A stretch of 64,000 bases of DNA from Mesostigma viride (taxonomy: Eukaryota; Streptophyta; Mesostigmatophyceae; Mesostigmatales; Mesostigmataceae). The notes under the pieces are model-generated. The model did no database searches and was not told where the DNA came from. It saw only the letters and a list, made by a program, of their open reading frames with translations. Of the stretch, positions 22,375 through 33,502 are shown in pieces; the stretch's first letter is position 1; the number at the start of each line of letters is the position of its first letter. A program made the translations under genes and the position numbers. Location of the stretch: the NCBI GenBank assembly GCA_009746045.1, contig RPFO01001209.1, positions 122,501-186,500 of the forward strand, read 5' to 3'.

Positions 22375-23576
22375 TCACCCTCTTGTTGCCCAGATATAAA
22401 ATCTGCATTGGAGCACCTGGCCTCCCCCTGGGTGAATTAAGGTGTGTAGGGGTTGCCTCAGACAGTCACTGCTCCTTGTTGTCTTCTTGCTGACTGCCCT
22501 TTGAAGGCTGGCCCTGGGACTTGTTGTTGTTCTTCTTCTTGTTGTTGTTGTTATTCTTGTTGCTGCCCTGGCCCTGGGACTTCTTGAAGCTGGGACACTC
22601 CTTCTTGATGTGCCCCCACCCCTTGCACAGGTAGCATTGTATCTTTGACTTGCCCTGGCCTCCTCCCCCGTTGTCAGGCGCGTTGCCCTGCTTGGGCTTA
22701 CCACCCACCCGCCTGAACACCGACTTGGAGTGTGACCTCCTGTCAGAGTCGGGTGAATGATCGCCCTTGCGCTTGTTATGGTTGCCCCGTCCTCCTTGGC
22801 TTCTGTCAGCCTCAGACGTCTTGGAGCCCCCTGGGTACGCCCACCTGCCTGGGTAGCCTTCACTGCTGGCACTCCTCCCTCAAACAGCTCCTCTGCCTCG
22901 AGTGCTTGTTTGATTATGACCTTGTAGGCCTTGAGGGTTGAGTGTGGGGCACACATGACCTTTAAGGAGCCACGTGTCGCCTTATCCAGCCCAGAAACCT
23001 TGAGCCAGTTGGTCAGGGCTATGTTATCAGCAACATTAAAGCCGTGAGCCCTGCCCTCCTCAACCATTTTACAATAGTTAAGGAAGTTCTGGATCAGGTC
23101 CCCCTTGACCTCCCACCCCTGGTATTTATCCTGCCAATGGATCCCCACTTTCTTCCTCTGATCCTCCAGCAGCTCCTTTAACTCTGCCACGTAGCTGGAC
23201 CAGGCCTTGTTGGCCTTCTTACACTCTCTAGTGAGGTCCTTTATCTGATCTGTACACTTGCCAAAAGTCTGGCTACCTATCCAGATCTGGTAATAGTTTG
23301 TACCACCGTACAAACTTGGAAACCCCTCTAGCCCCTCCACAAACTCCTCAGCCTGCTTGGGCTTTGTGTCTGACGTGACAGGTTGCAGTTGATTCACAAT
23401 AAGCAAACCCTGGGTAGTGAGATCATAACCAAGAACAGCTTGTGCATTATTATTATTGTGATGAAGGTTGGTAATTCTCCGGTAACCCCCACGTCATCTA
23501 CGTGAGCGGTCCCACTACCAGCACCACCATTATTCCCACTGGCTGGGGCACCTTTGCTACGGCGCCCGTCTGCCAT
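22375..23576 (-). pseudogene. Copia-2 gag with one zinc knuckle
   Basis: Begins MADGRRSKGAPASG at 23576, changes frame near 23400, then runs as a helical Gag (VEGLEGFPSLYGGTNYYQIW and following) and shifts again near 22720 to CYLCKGWGHIKKEC, one CCHC knuckle, and an Asn/Lys-rich low-complexity tail ending at 22466. At least two frameshifts, so no intact Gag. It follows the extra ORF and precedes integrase with no protease between. Confidence 0.75.
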
Positions 23577-23736
23577 TCTGCACTACAAGCTATTCAAAAA
23601 CACCTCAGCAAAGCAGCAGAAAAGTATGTACAAAGAATTGTCGCAACTGCCGCCTGCGCCGGTGTCGCCCCCCCCGCGAATTGCCGTTAAAAATCGACAA
23701 AATGTCGACGAGTACTGGAAAAGAAAATTGGCCGAC

Positions 23737-24446
23737 CTAGTAGTCAAGGCCCCTGAAGTCGCAGTACTCGTATGCGAACTCACGATCCTCCATATCCAGC
23801 TCTGGACCTGCACCGGTATGTATCAGAACCGGTGTGCTCCCCGCCGCGTAAGTTGCGATGCGCCGACGCGCTACGAGTCGCAGAGGATGTGTAAAGATCG
23901 ACAACAATTCCCACCCCGCGGGAATCCACTCTCGCAGAGATGCGAGAAATGCCACCAGGTTAATGAGAACCTGGCGTTCGCGACTGCGTACGCCGCGTGT
24001 GAGCAGCGACAACAGCGCGAGATCTTGAAATAAGTTTGTCGACACCGCCGGCGCGCCCCCCGTGCGTAGCGATGCCCAGTTTTGTAAGTTTCTCTGGTAA
24101 CCGGTGAGTGAAGAGATGGCGTTGTCCAACTCCTCAATGGCAGTGGTGACTCGTTCACCGACCGCAAACCTCCCCGCACCTGGACCGTGAATTGCGATAA
24201 AATGTTGCGAATCTGGTCCAACAGTGCGCGTATAGCCGGCACCAGTGCTGGCAAATCGGGGTCCTCGGGGTTATCCCCGAGCAATGGAAGAACTGCGCGC
24301 TGCCGACGATGAAGTTCGTCCAGCGATATCGTGACCTCGTCAAGCAATTGCTGCCACGACGGCGCAGCCGGTCTTGGCAAAGGATCAGCCGGTGGTGCGG
24401 CTATTTCCTCATCGCCGGGAATCCGGAATTCTTCAGAATTTGGCAT
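23737..24446 (-). pseudogene. Copia-2 extra ORF upstream of gag (function unknown)
   Basis: Starts 25 bp inside the 5' LTR with MPNSEEFRIPGDEEIAAPPA and is broken by a frameshift near 24110, continuing as DNAISSLTGYQRNLQNWASL to a stop at 23737. About 230 residues in all, predicted mostly helical. I do not recognise it. A stretch with repeated Leu and a GVRSRERQ motif resembles, weakly, a GRRVQGSRVR stretch in the same position of Copia-4. Position before gag is unusual, since gag normally comes first. Confidence 0.5.
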
Positions 24447-24470
24447 ATTTGGAACGAGGCGTGTAATACG

Positions 24471-25086
24471 AGTTGTATGAGAGTGAATGCCACGAATTCC
24501 GCCATGGTTCTTGCAGGAAGTTGCCTTTATTAATAACAGGAAACACAGACGTAAGTCACGTCACTTCCAAGACTGCACGCAGCACAGACGACAGGGTCGC
24601 AGTGCCAAGAGAACGTGCACGCAAGAACTAGCGTCCCGGTGCGACCAAGTCACACATATAGGTTGTTAGGGACGCGTCCAAGTATTCAGCTGCACTGTCA
24701 CAGCTGAACTGTCAATCAATTGATTACACAGACTCTGGCACGCCTTTGGCGCGGAGATCTATCAATTGTCCATACGGCTAGTCCTGTGGACCTATCCGTA
24801 CACTACTCAGCATCAATTGTCTCATAGGTCCTGGCGCGCTACAGCGCGCCTACCTATCAATTGACCATCAAGTCCTGTACAAGTCCTGTCAACGTCCTGC
24901 GGACTATCAAAGTGACACTTGTACATCCTGTGTCCGTACGCGCCCACAGTGGCGCGCCGGGTACTGTCGGCACAGCCTAGGAAACGTCATAACTTTTACG
25001 TTCCTTAACCAAATGAGGCGTTCAAGGTGCCGCTGGAAAGAGCGTAACAATCTCTATCCATCTAACGTAAATCCTTTACGTTAACT
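24471..25086 (-). repeat. 5' LTR of Copia-2
   Basis: 616-bp partner of 14111-14727, ending (plus strand) CTTTACGTTAACT before target duplication GGGAC at 25087-25091. Confidence 0.93.
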
Positions 25087-25091
25087 GGGAC

Positions 25092-25964
25092 ACCTATTTC
25101 ATAGTCAAGGATAGGTTCAGCAAGGCCACCTACATTGAGCCGCTGCCTCACATGTTTGAGGCTGACCTGCACAGGGCTATCAAGATCAGCCTGGCTTTCT
25201 TTCATCCCGTAGTGGAGCTCATGCTAGACCAGCAGTTCCGCTGTGTGCAAGGTTTGCCGGGGATGGAGGCCGTGGTCATCGTGGGGCCTGAGGATCACGG
25301 CAATATGGGCATGATAGATCGCACTGTAAGCTATGTCAAGACTGTGGCAGCCAAGCGACAGGATAACCCACATGGCAAATCCTACGCGGTCAAGACGGCG
25401 TGGTGCAAGGAGCTCATGCATGTGTGCAACCATAGGCACGTGCTTGATGTCAAGGGCTTTGGGCAAGTCACGCCTCGGGGGCTGTCAGCGGGCACCTACT
25501 CACCCGAGGTAGTAGAGGCATACCAACAGCATCTACAGGATACCGCCGCCAAGCTGCGGCTCAAGGATGCCACGCTGCCTGATTTGTCTAGCGCTTTTGA
25601 GGTCGGGCAGTTGGTCATGTTCCACAAGGAGAGCTCGCCCAGCGGCAAACGGGGCACCATGCAGGGGCCTGGGGCCATCACAAAGTTAGACTGGCCGCTG
25701 CGGGTCATAGACATAGAGTGGAATGATCGGGTGTATAGGGTACCATGGGCATCGGTGGCAGGCTATAAGCAAGGGGATAGCATGGAGAGTGAGCTGGCAG
25801 CCAACAGGGCACTGGGGTGGGTAGTGAAGGATAATGCGCCTGTCGTAGCATCTGAGGTGGTACCCCACGGGTCGCTCCCAGGGGCAGACACAGCTACACC
25901 CCCCCCTCCCCTGGGCCCCAATATGACCCCGTGGATGGGTGGGATGAGGATGGGGTGGGTTTGA
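25092..25964 (+). pseudogene. Copia-1 integrase catalytic core and C-terminal part
   Basis: Continues 13901-14110 in frame: TYFIVKDRFSKATYIEPLP, then LMLDQQF (second catalytic Asp) and EDHGNMGMIDRTVSYVKT, where the third catalytic residue, Glu in the related copies (GLVERTM, GIIERAI), is Asp (25317-25319). Then comes a GKRGTMQGPGAITKL segment resembling the integrase C-terminal DNA-binding region. The frame ends at 25964 next to a C-run (about 25900) and the following domains are in another frame. DNA integration role is clear by family; this copy is unlikely to be active. Confidence 0.85.
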
Positions 25965-27682
25965 CGGGACCTAGTGCACGTAGTGACTCACCTCCTGTGC
26001 TAGCCACGGATAATGTGGGAGGCCCGCCTAGCGTGGCCTCGCCGGAGGGTCAGGGTCCTGCCCATGCGCCTCGCCCACCTAGGGACCTGGCTTCAACGGT
26101 CACGGCCTTGTGGCGTGCTCAGGCGCTTAAAGCGAAAGCTGCATCAGGGGTGGCTCAGGTCAAAACTCTCTCACAGGGGGTCAGGCCGGTTAAGTCAGCC
26201 TTGTTTCCTACGTGTAGACCGTGGCAGCTGGTGGCTGTGGACACGCAAGCATCCGTGTCTATTATCTCTCGTCGGGCAGCCACCCTGTATCCAGTGCTAG
26301 AGTCGCCGTACAAATCGGTGACCGACTTTGCAGGCACTTCGGCATATCAAGTTACCGGGATGGTGGTGCTGCCGGTGTTGGGCATTGACACGCCGTTTCA
26401 CGTCGTGGATGGCTACGAGGATGTGGCCTTGCTGGGCGAACCTTTCGTATCATACCCGGGGTTCTCAGTGTCCGCTGACTTGCTGTCAGTCGCGGGGGTG
26501 GGCAGCATCCCGCTTCGCGAGTACCACGCTCCATTGGGGGTGGTGGTCGGGCAGCCCGGCGTCGTGCGGCGCTTACCGATGGCGGCGTTTTCCACACCGC
26601 CGCTCGTCCAGTCCATCATTCAGCCTCAGGATTGGCACCCGCGCAGCTTCGGCCTCCACTCACACTCACTGGCGGCGGATAGCCCTGTGACGTGGGAGCA
26701 ACTTGTCCTGGACTGTCAAGATCCTCTCAAGTTTGCTTTGTGGCGCGACGCGTTCATTCGAGCCAAGGAGCAGTGGCGAGAGCGCGAGGTCTACCGAGGA
26801 TTGGAGAGTGTGCCAGCCGGGGCCACGCGGTTGCGGTTGAAGTTCGTGCTCACCTACAAGCCGGACGAGACCAACTCTTCGGTGGTGTTCCGGGTAAGGC
26901 CCGTGGTCACGGAGACGAAGGGGTCCTCCCCGCTGGACGCCAAGGATCTTTATACCCCTGGGCTCAACCATGTTTCGCATCGGCTACTGACGGTCATCTA
27001 CTTGGGCAAGCGGAACGCGGGCAAGGACTACGGGATGTGGTGCGGTGACTTTCAGCGGGCATTCCTCCACAGCGACGCTGGGGTCGCGCAGCAAACATGG
27101 CAAGGCACCCGCTACGTGGTGAAGGTCCCGGTGGTCTGGCAGGATGGCACCATTGGCAGCGAGTATATCGAGCTGTTGACAGGGGTGGAGGGGCTGCAGA
27201 GCTCTCCCATCATCTTCCGCATTTCCGCGGAGGAGGTCTTGCAGAGCTTAGGGGCCACGTACCATCGCGCGGATCCTAACTTCTTTGTGGCCCCCACCGG
27301 CGTCCCTGGCGAGCCAGCCCTCTTCGTGTGGCATGGCGATGACTCCAAGCTGGTGGCACCTCGCACCTTTGCTACCCAGTTTCTTGCTGCAGTGGCGGCT
27401 AAGTTTCCCCTGGGCAGGGCGGTGGATCATGAGGAGGGTAAACCCGTGGTGTTTTGCGGCGTGCAGTCTACGTTGCAGCGGGATTCGCGTTCTGGCGAAT
27501 GGGTCATGCACATGCAGGATAGCCGCAACTATGTGGTTGACCTGCTGGCCGACCTCCCGTCCCCGCTGTTGGCAACCCATGGGCCCTCGGTTAAGGGCAA
27601 GCTCGGGTGGTTGGCGGACACGGTGGCACCTGATTTGGCGGTGCTCGCTCGCCTGCCCGATGATGTGCTGGAAGGACTATAG
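25931..27682 (+). pseudogene. Copia-1 retropepsin-like domain plus reverse transcriptase
   Basis: 583-codon frame. After a linker, VAVDTQASVSIISRR (DTQ at 26240-26248) and GMVVLPVLGIDTPFHVVDGY...ALLGEPF make a retropepsin pattern with Gln for Gly. RT follows: LRLKFVLTYKP, RPVVTETKG, YTPGLNHVSHRLL, CGDFQRAFLHSD, GVEGLQSSPIIF and FVWHGDDSKLV with HGDD at 27332-27343 (residues 468-471). RT copies RNA to DNA in the cytoplasmic particle. The frame stops at 27682 by a shift just before RNase H. It overlaps the integrase frame by 34 bp; since other copies shift elsewhere, I read this as decay and not programmed frameshifting. Confidence 0.87.
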
Positions 27683-28251
27683 GGTCCATTCATGTTCGGC
27701 GGCAGCTGGCCATGACGCCCGGCATTGTGCTTCGTGGGCTCGATTGCTCACAGCCGGTGCACCTCGAGATAGTGACGGATGCTAATCTAGAGACGCGCAC
27801 AGTCAGCCAAGTGCGGGCCCGCATGGGGGCACTGTTCTTTATTAGCAATGAGGGACAGCCTGGCATGTTGTTAGATTGGTACTCGCGCTTGCACAGCCGC
27901 ATTGCCACTAGCCCCAACACGGCTGAATGCCGGGGCATTGTTTCAGCTATCTCACATGGCATGTGGCTGCGGTACTTGCTGGGTTGGGTATTTGGCTCGT
28001 GTGGGTTCACTCTTCACTGGACTAGCACGGTGCACACTGACTCACAAAGTTGTTTGGCCTTCCTTGACAATCCCTATGCGCGGTCACAGGACGTTGATTA
28101 CCTCGTACTCGCTGAGGCGGCCTCCTGCGTCACGCGTCTCCAGCACATCGCGGATGAACTCAATCCCGCGGATGCACTCACCAAGGAGGCGCGGGAGGCT
28201 GCCCCGCAGTACGCAGTGTTGCGCAAGCGCATGACGATGCAACACCCGTGA
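27683..28251 (+). pseudogene. Copia-1 RNase H
   Basis: Frame resumes directly after the RT stop (VRQLAMTPGIVLRGLDC...) with LEIVTDANLETRTVSQVRAR, WYSRLHSRIATSPNTAECRG, VHTDSQSCLAFL and NPADALTK, the four acidic positions of Copia-type RNase H. Stops at 28251, 380 bp before the 3' LTR. Only the frameshift near 27680 separates it from RT. Confidence 0.87.
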
Positions 28252-28630
28252 GCCACACAGGGTTACGGCTCGGGCGCTTTATGAATACAGCCATAACTCA
28301 CCCTGTGTTGCTAGCATTCACGAATATCATGGTGGTAGTTTTTTTGCTTGTCCTGACCATACCCTATAGCCACGTTGGACGGTGCCTTGGGCCCGTCGGC
28401 GGGTCACTGGTCCTAATAAATGGGTCACCTTTTGTCTGGTGGCATAGTTGTTTTTTTCTCGATACTTATTACATCACTATTCATGTGTGATCACAAGGGC
28501 GCAGGTCGATACCGTGGTGATTTTGACGGCCTTGAGGCCCCCTTGAGTTCCCTACCTTAGAGGGTTTTGTACGGTCTGCATTTGATGTAATTATTTTGAT
28601 AATTAATCAAAGAACAAAAGAGTATGTCGG
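28252..28630 (+). other. Copia-1 3' non-coding region
   Basis: 379 bp between the RNase H stop and the 3' LTR. CAAAGAACAAAAGAG at about 28608-28622 could be the polypurine primer, though eight other bases separate it from the LTR. No gene seen. Confidence 0.5.
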
Positions 28631-28975
28631 AGTTGAGTAACTCTAGAGCCCTAGGATCTGGCTCTAAGTTCCCCATGTCCGTCCGCACGCCTTCCGCTAG
28701 CGTCCGCTAAGCCGCCGGCTATAATCCGGCGGTCCGATGCGGTCGACCGGTCTAAGGGCGGCGCCTAGGGCCGGCGCCACCTAGGCCCCAGTCCGGGGCC
28801 TTATCCGGGTCGGTACGGACAGCTAGCTTGTCCCACGGTTACGGCTAACCGGATAGGGTTTGCTGGCTAAGACATAAACCAGTGGTGGGCCAGCTCCGAC
28901 AGCAGTTCTCTGTGTTCACCTTATCCCAAGCTCAACGTGACCGACCGCCATAGCTGAGCCGGTCGGGCTTTAACT
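28631..28975 (+). repeat. 3' LTR of Copia-1
   Basis: 345-bp partner of 9606-9950; ends GGGCTTTAACT and is followed by GGTGC, the target duplication that re-enters the 48-bp minisatellite. Confidence 0.93.
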
Positions 28976-29490
28976 GGTGCTGCCGCGCGCGCAGGCGCAA
29001 GCGAGTTGGCAGGTGCAGCCGCGCCGGTGGCCGCAGGCGCGGGCGTAGGCGAGTTGGCAGGTGCAGCCACGCCGGTGGCCGCGCGCACAGGCGCAGGTGA
29101 GTTGGCAGGTGCTGCCGCGTGCGCAGGCGCATGCAAGCGAGTTGGCAGGTGCAGCCGCGCCGGTGGCCTCAGGCGCGGGCGTACATAGGCGACTTGCTAG
29201 GTGCAGCCGCGCCGGTGGCCGCAGGCGCGGGCGTAGGCGAGTTGGCAGGCGCAGCCACGCCCGCTGCCGCGCGCGCAGGCGCAGGCGAGTCGGCAGGTGC
29301 AGCCGCGCCGGGGGCCGCAGGCGACTTGCTAGGTGCAGCCGCGCCGGTGGTCGTGAGTGCAGGCGCAGGCGAGTTGGCAGGTGCAGCCACGCCAGCTGCC
29401 GCGCGCGCGGGCGTAGGCGACTTGCTAGGTGCAGCCGCGCCGGTGGCCGCGCGCGCGGGCATAGGCGAGTTGGCAGCAGTGCCGGCACCA
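28976..29490 (+). repeat. GC-rich 48-bp minisatellite, right part
   Basis: Continuation of the 8338-9605 array beyond Copia-1, same unit and phase. One unit has an extra ACATA at about 29182. Confidence 0.95.
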
Positions 29491-29650
29491 GACTATGCGC
29501 CACGCGAGGCGCCGCGCATGTATGTGCCATACGAATCTGCGCCACGCGAGGCGAAGCCCATGTATGTGCCATGCGAATCTGCGCCGCGCATGTATGTGCC
29601 ATGCGAATCTGCGCCACGCGAGGCGCCGCGCATGTATGTGCCGTACGTCT
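29491..29650 (+). repeat. 42-bp repeat between minisatellite and satellite
   Basis: Four partial or complete units of 42 bp containing GCGCCACGCGAGGCGCCGCG then CATGTATGTGCCATGCGAA. Period is a multiple of three, and the plus frame reads SAPREAPRMYVPCE repeatedly and in phase with an Ala-rich frame of the minisatellite, but it runs into the satellite without a protein-like end. Coding status doubtful. Confidence 0.85.
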
Positions 29651-30086
29651 ACGTACATGGATGGCATGTATGTAATTAATGATGAGGATTCAGGCTCCCA
29701 TGGGGTCATCATGGCCCGTCTACGTACATGGATGGCATTTATGTAATTAATGATGAGGATTCAGGCTCCCATGGGGTCATCATGGCTTGTCTACGTACAT
29801 GGATGGCATGTATGTAATTAATGATGAGGATTCAGGCTCCCATGGTGTCATCATGGCTTGTCTACGTACATGGATGGCATTTATGTAATTAATTAATGAT
29901 GAGGATTCAGGCTCCCATGGTGTCATCATGGCCCGTGTACGTACATGGATGGCATTTATGTATATAATGATGAGGATTCAGGCTCCCATGGTGTCATCAT
30001 GGCTGGCCTACGTACATGGATGGCATGTATGTAATTAATGATGAGGATTCAGGCTCCATTGGTGTCATCATGGCTGGCCTACGTAC
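29651..30086 (+). repeat. Satellite, right array, segment 1
   Basis: About six roughly 70-bp units, same family as 6062-8135 in opposite orientation. Ends at GTAC (30083-30086), the target duplication of the next element. Confidence 0.95.
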
Positions 30087-33000
30087 AGGGGTCACCCGCA
30101 GTATCGCAACAAGAATCGCAACTCAAAAAAAAAAATTTTATCATCCACTTCGATTAAGGGCAGGTATGGGCACACCATGGCACCTTCACTTTTCAAAAGT
30201 GATGTTTGGATGAAAAATGGGAGCGTGCTCGAGTATCGCAACACCTAGTTCCGCAACTGAAAACCCACTAATTCTAGAGTTCCGCAATGCAACAGAATCG
30301 CAACAAACCTGGCAAGTATACCAAAAGTACGCCGTACACGTGCGCCGGAAGGAATAAATTGTCGCCAATCGGCGTGCAGGATCCGATATGTACTTGCAAT
30401 AGTTACCGCCGTTGACGATTGATTGGCCGCGCGGTGTTCAGTTCAGTTCAGTGGGATTCATCGCGCGGAAGTCAGTGCAATAATGAACAAAAACATAAGT
30501 GTGCCGCCTCTTCATTGAATAATCAACGACCTATAATTAGTCTACAACCACTAACCTTTCGTTATCAAACAGTTCCCTAATCATCACGCGCGTCATCGTC
30601 TCGTCATTGCGCGTCATTACCCCGTCATTGTCCCGCCGACATTACACAGCTATGGTCTTGAGGTATAGTCGGCGCCGTGGCATGTTCAACAAACTGCGTT
30701 GTTTCATTCACAGTGTGGTTTCATTATGTCGCTCTTTCGAACGGGGATGCATTAGGCAACAATACTGGACAGATTCTGAAAGAGGGTGTGTTTGTGAAGT
30801 GGGGATGGCAGCGGCCCAGCATTTGCTGGCCGTGCGGGTGCAACTTTGAGGCGACTACATATATCGCCCTGAACCGTCTTTGTTAAAGCGGTGAGACAGT
30901 CCAGTGTTACAGTCCGGCCGCAGGCCGGGCAAGGGAAATGCTGTGTTCACCATGATGCTGCGGGCCGAGGATGGGTGGCTGCATGGAAACGTGAATGCTT
31001 GCATCGAATGGATGGCGGTGTCTGCATGCATGGATTGCACGTGAATGTTCGCAGGATGGGTGGTAATTGCATGGATGCTCGCAGGATGGGTGCTAATTAC
31101 ACGAATCGATATTGCATTAATGCTTGCAGGGATGGATGGTGTTTGCATGCGTGGATACGTGAATGCTTGCAGGGATGGATGGTGTTTGCATTCATGGATA
31201 CGTGAATGCTTGCAGGGATGGGTGGTGTTTGCATGCATGGATACGTAAATGCTTGCAGGGATGGATGGTGTTTGCATGCATGAATGTGTGAATGCTTGCA
31301 TGGGTGGTTGGTGTTTGCATGCATGGATGGGTGGTGTTTGCATGCATGGATACCTGAAAGCTTGGGGTGGATGGTGTTTGCATGCATGGATACGTGAATG
31401 CTTGCATGGGTGGATGGTGTTTGCATGCATGGATGCGTGAATGCTTGCACGGATGGGTGGTGTTTGCATGCATGGATACGTGAATGCTTGCCTGGGTGGA
31501 TGGTGTTTGCATGCATGGATACGTGAATGCTTGCACGGATGGGTGGTGTTTGCATGCATGGATTCGTGAATGCTAGCATGGATGGATGGTGTTTGCATGC
31601 ATGAATGTGTGAATGCTTGGGGTGGATGGTGTTTGCATGCATGGATACGTGAATGCTTGCGTGGATGGATGGTGTTTGCATGCATGGATGCGTGAATGCT
31701 TGCAGGGATGGAAGTGATTGCATGCATGGATACGCGAATGCATGCATGAATGCGACCGAGGACAGTGTAAGCACCTTTTAGGGATTAATATAGTGGTGAA
31801 TATGGGCAGGCCCCCTGACCCATGTGAGTTATACATGTATTCAAGGAGACAACGATTCCAGTCCATGGCAGGATATATAAAGGATACCAACCCCAAGTCG
31901 GTGGGGGTATGCATGTGACCCAATTCAGTACAAGTGTAATAACAGTGATTCGGGCCGTGGTGTCAGCAACCCTGTCACTCAAGGTTACATTATAAATAAT
32001 AATTCCATCTCCGCCTCCACATCATTGAGGATGTAATATACGCGACAACTATTAATGTTCGCATGGCGGTCACGCGACGCCTGATCAACGCGTAGCGTCT
32101 GCGTGTCGTAATTTAATTTTTTAATATTAATGCACAGTCACCATTTTACCGCGTGCTGGCCTGCACTTAGCCCTTGGATGACCAGTGTGTAACTCTACCC
32201 CTAATTATGGCTGGTTGCACCTTGCATGATAATGTCCAGAAACCAGCCTGATAACAATCTAGTGTCCATACTGGGACCAAAGCACACGCATATAGGGAGT
32301 TACTTCGGGGTCATGTCATTAGTCATGTTGCAATGTCCTATATGTCCTATGGGTGCTAAATACAGCACTAATCTCAGGGGGGTGCACGGGTGCGATAAAA
32401 AAGACACTTACAATGCAATGTTAAGTGATAATGCAATATTGGACGTCTTCACAAACCAAGGCCCAAATGCACACGTAGCAAGGGGGTGCAAGGGGCGGTG
32501 TTACCCATGCATCCAGAACATGAGAAATGACCTCCATTTGCATGCCTAGGATGAAAATATACAAACACTGCATCGAACTTCTTTTCTACGTCAGCAAGGC
32601 ACTGGGGCCTCCATAGATGTTGCACGGACTGCACAACTGCACAGGCGTCCTTTACTAGCAAAGCCAAAAGGCTGACAAAAAACTGGCCATGATACCATCT
32701 TTCCTGAAGAATTTAGGCAATAGAAACCATCGTGCTACCATCTACAACTCCTTTAGATGTTAAATCAATCGTCATTCTAGAAAATTAGGTACAGACGCAG
32801 CTAATCATGAACAAAACTGATGAAAATCTTACGACGACGGTTGTACAAAACCACAACCACAAACTAGTACACAGGAGTAGTAAGTTAGCGAACTTAACAC
32901 CACAAACCTTCAACAACGTGTCCGAGATTACTTACCGAATGATATAACGACTTTACCTTGTTGACGGTATCCGCAGGTACACTAAACTGCGCCATGCCGA

Positions 33001-33502
33001 AACCGCAAAAAGAAGGCTAGCGGAAAGCTAGCAATCTCATGACAGAAAGGCAATCTCATCACGGCGTCGAGACTTTCCTGGCCCTGAACGATGATGAAAT
33101 ACGCGAAATACATCATACGAAAACAACTGGTTGCGAAAAATTCAATGATACAGAAGCTAATAACAAGTGCTGCCTTTCATCGTCACCCCCGTGATGATTA
33201 ACGCGTGTAGACGCAGTAAAAACCAGCCCGAGATAATGTGCGCATCATTAGATGTTGCGCGACTGCGGCTATAGCATTTTTCTGACGCCGCTCATTTCAG
33301 TTCGGTTGATTCTTCGCGCCGGTCAGCCAAGGAGTGACATACTTCACGTCGGGGTGTATCTTTAGTTGCGATACCACGCGTTTGCCGTTTCGCAACTTTT
33401 CGTCCAAATCGGTCCTCGCAAGAATCGCAACAAAAGTGTTTTTTGGTCCTCCTGGAAAGTTGCGTAGTTGCGATTCTTGTTGCGATACTGCGGGTGACCC
33501 CT
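30087..33502. mobile_element. 3.4-kb non-autonomous TIR element
   Basis: Ends AGGGGTCACCCGCAGTATCG and its complement; the inverted repeat is about 37 bp. Flanking GTAC occurs at 30083-30086 and 33503-33506, consistent with a 4-bp target duplication in the satellite. Both sub-terminal regions hold several copies of ATCGCAAC/TTGCGAT (near 30103, 30115, 30233, 30294; 33361, 33424, 33469, 33482), a pattern typical of transposase-binding arrays. No transposase frame is present. The interior holds a 43-bp minisatellite (30990-31755); 30300-30990 and 31756-33330 show no gene. Superfamily is not assigned. Confidence 0.75.
30990..31755. repeat. 43-bp minisatellite in the TIR element
   Basis: About 18 units built on GATACGTGAATGCTTGCAGG and GATGGTGTTTGCATGCATG, some shortened. 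The period is not a multiple of three, so the long His/Cys/Thr-rich frames on the minus strand are composition artefacts. Confidence 0.9.

Larger units (their letters stand above)
14111..25086 (-). mobile_element. Copia-2, LTR retrotransposon inserted in Copia-1 integrase
   Basis: LTRs at 24471-25086 (5' on this strand) and 14111-14727, 616-617 bp, with termini AGTT...AACT and target duplication GGGAC at 14106-14110 and 25087-25091. Coding order on the minus strand is an extra ORF, gag with one CCHC knuckle, integrase, retropepsin-like domain, RT and RNase H. RNase H is split by Copia-3 (CTGCT duplication). Frameshifts in gag, in the protease-RT boundary and in RT make the copy inactive. A polypurine tract precedes the 3' LTR. 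Confidence 0.92.
9606..28975 (+). mobile_element. Copia-1, LTR retrotransposon with nested insertions
   Basis: Near-identical 345-bp LTRs (9606-9950, 28631-28975) begin AGTTGAG and end TTTAACT and are flanked by GGTGC target duplications (9601-9605, 28976-28980). Coding order is gag with two zinc knuckles, integrase, retropepsin-like domain, RT and RNase H. The coding region is interrupted by a 107-bp MITE, a PAT-like element and Copia-2. Removing these restores gag and integrase reading through each junction. Several single-base frameshifts remain (about 25930, 27680) and the integrase catalytic Glu is Asp, so the copy is dead. Net element length without insertions is about 6.2 kb. Confidence 0.92.

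Noticed and set aside
25900-25964. Programmed frameshift between integrase and protease
   Set aside because: Copia-2 and Copia-4 have the two domains in one frame, and Copia-1 and Copia-5 shift at different homopolymers, so indel decay is simpler.
30855-31923. His/Cys/Thr-rich 225-290 residue proteins on the minus strand
   Set aside because: They translate a 43-bp minisatellite, a period that cycles through all three frames; stop-free only by composition.
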